A stretch of DNA of 64,000 nucleotides, taken from positions 248,001 through 312,000 of the forward strand of contig NZ_JBBMFD010000001.1 in assembly GCF_040096205.1 (NCBI RefSeq). Direction: 5' to 3'. Below, in pieces: positions 1 to 6,367 of this stretch. The position numbers and the translations under genes were made by a program. Each line of letters opens with the position of its first letter. Within the stretch, counting starts at the first letter, position 1. This DNA comes from Solibaculum_A intestinale (GTDB lineage: Bacteria; Bacillota; Clostridia; Oscillospirales; Acutalibacteraceae). The notes under the pieces were generated by a model. It made no database searches and was not told the DNA's origin. It saw only the letters and a program-made list of their open reading frames with translations.

Positions 1-1563
1 ACGGCACTTCTGATTTTGAGTGGACGAATCAGCCGCCAGGAGATCGGTACTTTGCTATCCCAGCCAACGAACCGCCCCAAAAAGCAAATGCCATCTGTTA
101 TCTATGGACTGGCTGCTATATGCGGAAGTGTGATGTTGGCAGTGGCTTACTACATGGCGATTCAGGGAATTGCATGGACAAAGGTAAGTATGATGGGACT
201 GACTTTGCTGTTGGGCATAGTTGGTACGATGCTGCTTTTCTATGGGATGCGTGCGCTGATTGCTTTGATTGTTAAGAAAGGAAAAGGAAATAAGCAGCTT
301 CATGTATTTACCTTCCGGCAGATTCAGGAGAATGTCATTCATCAGTCAAACTCCATGGCCATCAGCTCCCTGCTGATTCTGGCGGCGCTGTGTTGTTTTG
401 GTGCGGGCGTAGGAATTGCAGGAACGAATAACCTGTCTTCTGGCCATGTAATCGACTATACTTTTGAAGATCATACTGCAGAAGACTCATCGCAGGTTCT
501 TCCGAATATAAAGGCAGTCCTGAAAGAAAACAGTTTGGAAAATCAATTTTCAGAGCTTTTTGAAATGAGGGTTGGGCGTATTCGCACCACAGAAGATTAT
601 GATAATGCCTACAGCATGGACGCTGTTATGGACTCTCTTCGGAGCCTGCCCCAGTCGGAAGACCGGGATGTCCTTCTGAACAATCTTGGTTATGCCACAT
701 ACCCATATTTGATTTGTTTATCGGACTATAATCGTTTGTTGGAATTGTCCGGCAAGCCTGTCATTAAATTAAGTGAGGATGAAGCCGCTGTTTATATAGG
801 TTCCGACTTTACTACTGTAAATCGTACCGCAATGCTGAACGACATACTTACTGAACAGCCTGAAACGGAACTGGTTGGCAGTCCGATTTATCTTACTGGA
901 GAGGTTCAGTCTGTAAATTTGATTACGGATCGTTCTATTACTTTGTCCTTTGCATTGATTCTTCCAGATGAAGCCTTCCTCTATCATACCCAAGGAATGT
1001 ATGATACGTATGTGAATGCGGTACTCAGTGAGCAGGCTATGGAAGGAAATAGCCTTATGACTGCCTATTCCGATCTGAACGAGAAGCTGGACAAAATAGG
1101 TATCGAATATGAAAGCTATCTTCAGAATATGGGCCGCCAGCTTTTCTACACCATAGCATCCAGTTATATTACCCTCTATCTTGCGATTGTTTTCTTGGTA
1201 GTTGCCAACACCATCGTGGGTGTTCAGTTCCTGATGAGTCAGCAGAAAACCGGGCGCAGATACCAGACTCTGATCCGCCTGGGAGCTACTTACGAAACCC
1301 TTTGCCAGTCTGCTGGAAAGCAAATTACCTGGTTTATGGGACTTCCTGTATTGGTTGCAGCTGTCAGCAGTCTGTTTGGAGTCAGGGCGTTATTTACAGG
1401 GATACTCTCGTCCCGAACCCGTGGGACAGTGGCTGAAATGATGTTTGTATCTGCTGCTATGATTTTGCTGCTTTGCGTGATAGAATATATTTATATGAGA
1501 GTGGTCAAGCACTCCAGTGATCGGTATTTGCTGACACTGATGCAGCCGCAGAGAGAAGAATAA
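1..1563 (+). CDS. BceB-like ABC transporter permease (FtsX family), 5' end outside the window
   Basis: The reading frame is open from base 1, and the residues before the first possible start (TALLIL) continue a membrane helix, so only the C-terminal 520 residues are visible. Several hydrophobic helices flank a large extracytoplasmic domain (roughly residues 140-370 of the visible part), and a final group of three helices ends the protein. This is the architecture of BceB/FtsX permeases, which work with an ATPase in sensing and resisting cell-wall-active peptides. A response regulator and a BceS-like kinase follow directly, which supports the call. The ATPase gene would lie upstream, outside the window. 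Base composition is AT-richer than most of the window. The substrate cannot be read from the sequence. Confidence 0.82.
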   Translation, partial: TALLILSGRISRQEIGTLLSQPTNRPKKQMPSVIYGLAAICGSVMLAVAYYMAIQGIAWTKVSMMGLTLLLGIVGTMLLFYGMRALIALIVKKGKGNKQLHVFTFRQIQENVIHQSNSMAISSLLILAALCCFGAGVGIAGTNNLSSGHVIDYTFEDHTAEDSSQVLPNIKAVLKENSLENQFSELFEMRVGRIRTTEDYDNAYSMDAVMDSLRSLPQSEDRDVLLNNLGYATYPYLICLSDYNRLLELSGKPVIKLSEDEAAVYIGSDFTTVNRTAMLNDILTEQPETELVGSPIYLTGEVQSVNLITDRSITLSFALILPDEAFLYHTQGMYDTYVNAVLSEQAMEGNSLMTAYSDLNEKLDKIGIEYESYLQNMGRQLFYTIASSYITLYLAIVFLVVANTIVGVQFLMSQQKTGRRYQTLIRLGATYETLCQSAGKQITWFMGLPVLVAAVSSLFGVRALFTGILSSRTRGTVAEMMFVSAAMILLLCVIEYIYMRVVKHSSDRYLLTLMQPQREE

Positions 1564-1582
1564 TTTGGAAGGAGGTGCTGTC

Positions 1583-2260
1583 GTGAAAAGAATTGCTGTT
1601 GTGGAAGATGAAGTCTATATGCGGGAAGAACTCTGCAATATGCTCCAAAAGGACGGGTATCTTGTGGAGGCAATCACCGAGTTTGAAGATGCCGCTCGGC
1701 TCTTGGCAGCCCTCCGTCCTGACCTCGTGATCTTAGACCTGAATTTACCAGAAATCAGTGGCTTTCAAATCTGCCAGGAGTTAAAGAATAAAACCGCTAT
1801 CCCCATCCTGGTGCTGACTTCCAGAGATCAGGTAAAGGATGAACTGCAAGCGTTCCAGTTGGGTGCAGATGAATATTTGACGAAGCCGTGCAGAAAAGAC
1901 CGACTTCTCGCCAGGGTATCCAATATTCTCAAAAGGTATGAAGGTCGTACCAACCTCATAGAGGGATTGGACTTCTTGTTGGACCAGCAGACCTACACAC
2001 TTTATATTCATAACACCTCTGTGGTGCTTCCAAAAAATCAGGGAAAACTGTTGGTTGCTCTTTTGGCAAGTGGTGATGCACTGGTTACAACGGAGCAGCT
2101 TTGCATGGCACTGTGGGGAACTACGGAATACATAGATGAAAATGCCTTGCAGGTTAACCTGACCCGGTTGAAAAAAACGATGTCCGCCCTTGAAATGAAG
2201 CAGCGAATCGTTGCAGTTCGAGGAATGGGCTACCGTTTGGAAGCGGAGGTGTCTCTATGA
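1583..2260 (+). CDS. OmpR/PhoB-family response regulator of a BceRS-type system
   Basis: A 225-residue protein with a receiver domain (about 1-115) and a C-terminal winged-helix DNA-binding domain. The phosphoacceptor is Asp52 in LVILDLNLP; the acidic pair is in VVEDE near the N-terminus, and the conserved Lys is in YLTKP. I start at the GTG at 1583, because an AGGAGG-like site (1570-1575) sits 7 bases upstream; a longer frame from a TTG at 1565 would swallow that site. The gene begins 20 bases after the permease and overlaps the kinase start by ATGA, so the three are probably one operon. It likely controls the adjacent transporter. Confidence 0.9.
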   Translation: MKRIAVVEDEVYMREELCNMLQKDGYLVEAITEFEDAARLLAALRPDLVILDLNLPEISGFQICQELKNKTAIPILVLTSRDQVKDELQAFQLGADEYLTKPCRKDRLLARVSNILKRYEGRTNLIEGLDFLLDQQTYTLYIHNTSVVLPKNQGKLLVALLASGDALVTTEQLCMALWGTTEYIDENALQVNLTRLKKTMSALEMKQRIVAVRGMGYRLEAEVSL

Positions 2261-3282
2261 AGCAGCTTTGGCACATGATAGAACGGTACTACCCCTGGCT
2301 TCTGTTGCTGCTGGGCGTGGATTGCTTTTGCGCTGTCATTCTTTGGATTTCTGACATTCAGGCATTTCAAACCTTGATCGGGTTAGTAGTTCTGACGAGC
2401 ATCCTTTTGTTTTCAGCGATTCTGTTTGTACTAAACAAGAGGGAGAACACCCACATGGAACTGTTCCGGGATTTCCTCAGTGATCCTACCATCTGCAATG
2501 AAGAACGGCTGCTCAGTGCCATTAGTCAGAAAGAAGGAGAATCTGTCCGATTTTTGGCTTCGGTTTTACGGGAATACAAAAACGAGAGTAACAATATGGC
2601 GGATGCCCTACGGGACTATGAAGAATACGTGGAGGGCTGGGCACATGAAGCGAAAACGCCCCTATCGTTGCTGACCATGCTCTTGGATAACCGGAACGAT
2701 GAAATCTCTCCTTCCCTGCAAGCAAAGCTGGATTATGTCCGCAGTCAGCTTCAGGAGGATGTCACGCAGATGCTGTACTATGCCCGGTTGAAGAGCAGTA
2801 CAAAGGATTACCGATTTGAGGATGTCAATTTGAATGACTGCTTGGGTGAAGTTCTGGAGGACTATGCCCCACTTCTTGAAGAGAAGCAGTTTGTCATTCT
2901 CAACAAACTGCAATCTGAAACAGTCTATACAGACCGTAGAGGACTTCAGTTTATGTTGGGACAGATCGTTAGCAATGCCATCAAATATAGCAGCGATAGT
3001 CCCATGCTTACGATTTCCATGATACATTCGGAGACCGCAGATATCCTTTCTGTTGAAGATAACGGCATTGGCGTAAAAAAATATGATCTGCCGTACATTT
3101 TTCAAAAGGGCTTTACCGGGGATTCTACTGACAGCAGAAAGAAGGCTACCGGTATGGGACTTTACCTGGTTAAGAAGATGGCCGACGATCTAAATCTTCA
3201 TCTGGAAGCTACTTCCCAGTGGGGAAAGGGCTTCAAGATTGTCATCTTCTTTCCTAAATTGAGATCCAACGGAGGGAAATAA
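2257..3282 (+). CDS. BceS-like (intramembrane-sensing) histidine kinase
   Basis: A 341-residue kinase with two closely spaced N-terminal membrane helices (about 13-33 and 38-60) and almost no external loop, as in kinases that sense through a partner BceAB transporter rather than binding a ligand themselves. The phosphoacceptor is His130 in HEAKTPL. ATPase boxes follow: N box SNAIKYS, G1 VEDNGIGV, and GMGLYLVKK. The ATG overlaps the regulator's stop codon (ATGA), indicating translational coupling. The order permease-regulator-kinase fits an antimicrobial-peptide detoxification module. AT-richer composition suggests it was acquired with the neighbouring permease. Confidence 0.9.
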   Translation: MKQLWHMIERYYPWLLLLLGVDCFCAVILWISDIQAFQTLIGLVVLTSILLFSAILFVLNKRENTHMELFRDFLSDPTICNEERLLSAISQKEGESVRFLASVLREYKNESNNMADALRDYEEYVEGWAHEAKTPLSLLTMLLDNRNDEISPSLQAKLDYVRSQLQEDVTQMLYYARLKSSTKDYRFEDVNLNDCLGEVLEDYAPLLEEKQFVILNKLQSETVYTDRRGLQFMLGQIVSNAIKYSSDSPMLTISMIHSETADILSVEDNGIGVKKYDLPYIFQKGFTGDSTDSRKKATGMGLYLVKKMADDLNLHLEATSQWGKGFKIVIFFPKLRSNGGK

Positions 3283-3297
3283 TATAAACAGAAAAAC

Positions 3298-3322
3298 GCC
3301 CGCAGGATTTTCTCCTGCGGGC
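3298..3322 (-). terminator. Intrinsic terminator for the DUF6061-like gene
   Basis: A perfect 10-bp stem (GCCCGCAGGA/TCCTGCGGGC) with a five-base loop. Read on the minus strand it is followed by GTTTTTC, so it best serves the leftward gene ending at 3332. It also separates that gene from the convergent kinase gene. Confidence 0.75.
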
Positions 3323-3331
3323 AGCGTGTTG

Positions 3332-3580
3332 TCAGCTATCCAAAGGCTTGTATTCTGTTACAGTTTTCAGATAGGTTTCGGGATCGCCATTCAATATCAA
3401 GTCAGCATATGCTATCGGGTCATTGTAGATCAAATAATCCAACTCTGACCGCTGATACATATTGTCTGCAATCTCGTTCTCAACAGCGATAGTGTCAATC
3501 GCAATCATTCTGCCGTCCCTGAATTTCAGTTCCACACAGCAATTATCCATAGTGTAAGCACAAGATATTAAGGTTTTCAT
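3332..3580 (-). CDS. Small DUF6061-like protein
   Basis: An 82-residue acidic protein of unknown function. The sequence (starting MKTLISCAYTMDNCC, then ELKFRDGRMIAIDTIAVEN, and ending in a YLKTVTEYKPLD stretch) matches my memory of the DUF6061 family, which is common on Firmicutes integrative elements. It has no membrane segment or catalytic motif I can name. A GGAGG site precedes the ATG by 7 bases. It lies at the edge of an AT-richer block that looks mobile. The family name is from recall and should be confirmed by a domain search. Confidence 0.6.
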   Translation of the reverse strand: MKTLISCAYTMDNCCVELKFRDGRMIAIDTIAVENEIADNMYQRSELDYLIYNDPIAYADLILNGDPETYLKTVTEYKPLDS

Positions 3581-3613
3581 GGTATGTCCTCCATAATTCG
3601 AAATATAAAGCGA

Positions 3614-3653
3614 AAATCCCGTCTGACTTCCTGTTAGAAATCAGACGGGATTT
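3614..3653. terminator. 13-bp perfect hairpin, possible bidirectional terminator
   Basis: AAATCCCGTCTGA pairs perfectly with TCAGACGGGATTT across a 14-base loop. A short T-rich stretch follows on the minus strand (ATTTTCGCTTT). It lies between the truncated macrodomain gene and the DUF6061-like gene. Confidence 0.55.
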
Positions 3654-3676
3654 GTCCGTATGCACCCCGGAAACCG

Positions 3677-4036
3677 TCAGCTAACAGTTGATAAGTAAAT
3701 TAGTTCCTTATCACTGTTAAGCCAAGAATTGGCGGCGTTTACAATGGCGTCCGCCTGCAGGGTGGTAATGTCCCCCTGCCACAGGTAGATGCCGTTCTCA
3801 ATGGGAGAGAGGGAGGAGAGGGAAATCCCTCCTTTTTTCGCCCGTTCCTCTGTGAGATAGGCGTCCTGCACTTCCAGGAACTCTTTCGTAACCGGCTTTG
3901 GAGGACGCACGTTCATCAGAGAACGAAGCAGCCGCTTTTGCTCCTCCTGAGAGGATGGAAGCCGGACGCCTTCATAGACGGGGTCTTCTTGGGTCAGTTC
4001 GGTAAGAAGGAAATGCAGCCGCTCGGTCTGCGTCAT
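3677..4036 (-). pseudogene. Truncated macrodomain protein-ADP-ribose hydrolase
   Basis: The first ~104 residues match the N-terminal part of the roughly 260-residue zinc-dependent protein-ADP-ribose hydrolases: a helical lead-in with RSLMNVRPP, then the start of the macrodomain, GDITTLQADAIVNAANS. The match stops exactly after NAANS, in the ADP-ribose-binding loop. The remaining residues (SDKELIYLSTVS) are encoded by inverted-repeat DNA. The catalytic Zn-binding part and most of the fold are missing, so the product cannot be active. Initiation looks intact: AAGGAGA lies upstream of the ATG. The break coincides with a change to AT-richer DNA, suggesting insertion of a mobile element into this gene. 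Confidence 0.8.
3682..3733. repeat. Inverted repeats at the element/chromosome junction
   Basis: TAACAGTTGATAAG (3682-3695) faces CTTATCACTGTTA (3707-3719) across 11 bases, with one bulged base. Immediately beside it is GCCAAGAATTGGC (3721-3733), a second perfect inverted repeat. Both lie where the macrodomain homology stops. They could be an attachment-site core or recombinase-binding arms. No integrase is visible in the window, so this is inference. Confidence 0.5.
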
Positions 4037-4078
4037 TGCGTTCTCCTTTCTGTTGCCCGAGGCGGGCAGACATACCCT

Positions 4079-4120
4079 CCTCGAAAGCCCTCTGCCTTGG
4101 TAAGCAGAGGGCTTTCGAGG
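4079..4120. terminator. 17-bp perfect hairpin downstream of the MBL-like gene
   Basis: CCTCGAAAGCCCTCTGC pairs perfectly with GCAGAGGGCTTTCGAGG across an 8-base loop. No T-tract follows on either strand, so termination is likely but not certain. It separates the MBL-like gene (ending at 4208) from the macrodomain remnant. Confidence 0.5.
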
Positions 4121-4207
4121 CTATTCAACAGCGATATCAGCCGCCATTTTCCAATCCTTGTCTTACAGCGATCGTTTCTTTGCCTGCAAAGAAATGGCTT
4201 TCCGGCG

Positions 4208-4999
4208 TCAGGCGAAGAAGAAATTCGCCGTCATATCCAGATAATTCTCGCCGCTGTAAGCGGGGCACTGCTTTTTGACTTCTGCCTTAAACGAATCCGC
4301 ATCCGCGCACGCAGCTGCAATTTGTTTGAGGTTTGTAAGGTAATCAATCTTGGTTTTCGCGTCCTTTAAATCCTCCGGCGTATAATGCGAGGTCAGGATC
4401 AGGTCATATCCCTTTTCGATATAGTCCCAAAGCTGCGCGATGATCCCGTCGGCGTGACCGGCGTTTGCCACGATGGAATGGCAGTCGTGGCCGAGCATAT
4501 GGGTGTAGACGGCGTTGAGCTCCGGGATTTCTACGTCAAAGGCGTCCGCGGTGGGGGTAATGATGAAATCCATGCTGCCAATGGCAATCTTACCCGCGCC
4601 AATTACGTTGGTGATGGTATGAACACTGCAGTCGAAGCCATCGCCGAACACATTGGCGAAATTGTCGATCAGGGCCTTGCCGCCTCCATTTCGCGCATAC
4701 TCCACCGCGTTTTGCGTGGCGTATTTGGGTACATCCGGCAAAAACGTGGCGCCCGCGCCGTGATAAGCCACCAGCATCCCCTCGACCTTCCAGTCCTTCA
4801 GATACGTTTGAAGCTCTTTGTTGTTGTCAAAAAAGCAGGGGGACTCGAGCACCACCGCTTTCCCGTTTTTCTCGAAGATGAAAACTTCATTGTCTATCGG
4901 GTCGTTGGTTTGGTAGGCATGCAGCCGGACGGCGTCGAAGTCGTAAATATGCATTTCGCCTTTTTCAAGCGTTTTGGTTTGGAATGTGTTCTTGTTCAT
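4208..4999 (-). CDS. Degenerate metallo-beta-lactamase-fold protein
   Basis: A 263-residue soluble protein whose layout resembles an MBL-fold hydrolase: early strands ending NEVFIFEKNGKAVVLESP, a mid-protein YHGAG where active enzymes carry HxHxDH, GHDCHSIVANAGHADG later, and TSHYTPED near the end. Because the usual metal motif is replaced, activity as a standard MBL enzyme is doubtful. I chose the ATG at 4999, which has a GGGAGGG site 9 bases upstream. A frame from 5164 would run through the gene's own promoter. It is transcribed alone, leftward, from a strong promoter next to a palindromic site. The function is not known to me. Confidence 0.65.
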   Translation of the reverse strand: MNKNTFQTKTLEKGEMHIYDFDAVRLHAYQTNDPIDNEVFIFEKNGKAVVLESPCFFDNNKELQTYLKDWKVEGMLVAYHGAGATFLPDVPKYATQNAVEYARNGGGKALIDNFANVFGDGFDCSVHTITNVIGAGKIAIGSMDFIITPTADAFDVEIPELNAVYTHMLGHDCHSIVANAGHADGIIAQLWDYIEKGYDLILTSHYTPEDLKDAKTKIDYLTNLKQIAAACADADSFKAEVKKQCPAYSGENYLDMTANFFFA

Positions 5000-5063
5000 T
5001 GCTTTGCCCTCCCAGGATATTCTTAAAACTGCGCAACGGCCGTTCTGAGCAGCTCCTGCCTTC

Positions 5064-5092
5064 ATTATAGGCGGCCTGCCTTTCTCTGTGAA
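5064..5092 (-). promoter_or_regulatory. Sigma-A promoter of the MBL-like gene
   Basis: On the minus strand, TTCACA (5087-5092) and a perfect TATAAT (5064-5069) are separated by exactly 17 bases, about 65 bases upstream of the ATG at 4999. Confidence 0.75.
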
Positions 5093-5114
5093 GTACGCAC
5101 TTTTTTGTGCTTTG

Positions 5115-5130
5115 GTTACTTTTAAGTGAC
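5115..5130. promoter_or_regulatory. Palindromic operator candidate
   Basis: GTTACTTTTAAGTGAC is a near-perfect palindrome (GTnACTT/AAGTnAC) lying about 22 bases upstream of the -35 box of the MBL-like gene. The spacing and symmetry suggest a dimeric regulator site, for example of the HxlR or MarR type. No regulator gene is adjacent. Confidence 0.35.
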
Positions 5131-5208
5131 CGGCTACCGCGTTTTTTCTGCGCATAGTCTCCACAGCTGCGGTAACACTAAAAGGAGTCTAAAAAAGGGG
5201 AGAAAACC

Positions 5209-6039
5209 ATGTCAAAAAAGAAGAAAAACAGTATGCAGAACAAACAAAAAGGAGAAGACCTGCTCGAGCAGAACGCCGATGACAATGATACCCAGGAGAG
5301 CGCCGACGATACCCAGGATAACGGCGATAATCAAAACAATGAAAACAACGAGGATACGTCCACCCCTACCCAGGATCAGCAGCAGCAGATCATCAAGATG
5401 GGTTCCATCACCACCGCCAAGGGCAAGCACGTCATCCACTGCCTGACGGTGGTAGGCCAGATCGAGGGGCATTATATCCTCCCGCCGCAGAACAAAACCA
5501 CCAAATACGAACACGTGATCCCTCAGCTGGTGGCCATTGAGGAAGCGCCGGAGATCGAGGGACTGCTCATTCTCTTAAACACAGTGGGCGGCGACATTGA
5601 GGCGGGACTTGCCATCGCGGAGCTGATCGCAGGAATGAAAAAGCCTACCGTTTCCCTGGTGTTGGGCGGCGGACATTCCATCGGCGTGCCGCTGGCCGTA
5701 TCCGCCCGCAAAAGCTTCATCGCCTCCTCGGCTACCATGACCATCCATCCGGTGCGTATGAACGGACTGGTGCTGGGCGTTCCCCAGACGTTCTCCTACT
5801 TTGATAAAATGCAGGACCGAATCATCCGTTTTGTCACAGAAAACAGCCGCATCGACGCCGATCGCTTCAAGCAGCTGATGATGACAAGCGGCGAGCTTGT
5901 CATGGACGTGGGCACGGTGCTCGATGGGGAACAGGCGGTAGCGGAAGGGCTCATCGACGAGCTCGGTTCCCTTTCCGACGCGCTTGCCTGCCTCTATGAT
6001 ATGATTGAGAAGAAGGACGGGGAGGAAGTCCCATGCTGA
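5209..6039 (+). CDS. tepA: ClpP-class protease TepA (YmfB)
   Basis: A 276-residue ClpP/crotonase-fold serine protease of the TepA family. Residues 1-60 form a low-complexity, charged, Asn/Asp/Gln-rich tail. The protease domain follows, with Ser157 in GGGHSIG and His180 in TIHPVR as the probable catalytic pair; their 23-residue spacing is close to that of ClpP. LLNTVGGDIEAG is the usual glycine-rich strand. AGGGGAGAA precedes the ATG. The order tepA-ylzJ-spoIIIE matches the ymfB-ylzJ-spoIIIE cluster of Bacillus, which supports the name. In Bacillus the protein has been linked to pre-protein translocation and to breakdown of small spore proteins; its role here is inferred. Confidence 0.9.
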   Translation: MSKKKKNSMQNKQKGEDLLEQNADDNDTQESADDTQDNGDNQNNENNEDTSTPTQDQQQQIIKMGSITTAKGKHVIHCLTVVGQIEGHYILPPQNKTTKYEHVIPQLVAIEEAPEIEGLLILLNTVGGDIEAGLAIAELIAGMKKPTVSLVLGGGHSIGVPLAVSARKSFIASSATMTIHPVRMNGLVLGVPQTFSYFDKMQDRIIRFVTENSRIDADRFKQLMMTSGELVMDVGTVLDGEQAVAEGLIDELGSLSDALACLYDMIEKKDGEEVPC

Positions 6040-6266
6040 TGTACACCTGTGTACCGCCCGAAATGATAATGGGCTTGCAGGACGAGGCGGAATATGAGAT
6101 AATAAAAATCAATCATGGCTGTGTCAAAGCGGCGAAAACGCCCGACGGCTTGGTGGTTTCTTCCTTGCAGTCCACCGACCCGATGGATTATCTCAATCCG
6201 TCTTTTACGCCGGGGTCTTCCATTGCGCAGCCGCAAAAGCAGCAGGGGATGCAGGCCTTTTTCTGA
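6033..6266 (+). CDS. ylzJ: YlzJ-like small protein
   Basis: A 77-residue protein beginning MLMYTCVPPEMI and containing DPMDYLNPSFTPG, the features of the YlzJ-like family found between tepA and spoIIIE in Firmicutes. The function is unknown. It overlaps the tepA stop codon, and either the ATG at 6033 or the one at 6039 could be the start; both are coupled to tepA translation. No membrane segment is visible. Confidence 0.8.
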   Translation: MLMYTCVPPEMIMGLQDEAEYEIIKINHGCVKAAKTPDGLVVSSLQSTDPMDYLNPSFTPGSSIAQPQKQQGMQAFF

Positions 6267-6367
6267 GAGGTGTTCTTTGCTTGTCTGACCGGATGTGCGC
6301 CGCTTCGCCGAAAAGGCGTGGTATTCTTGCGGACGGACAAGATTTTTAGTAATTGAGGTGGCGTAAC

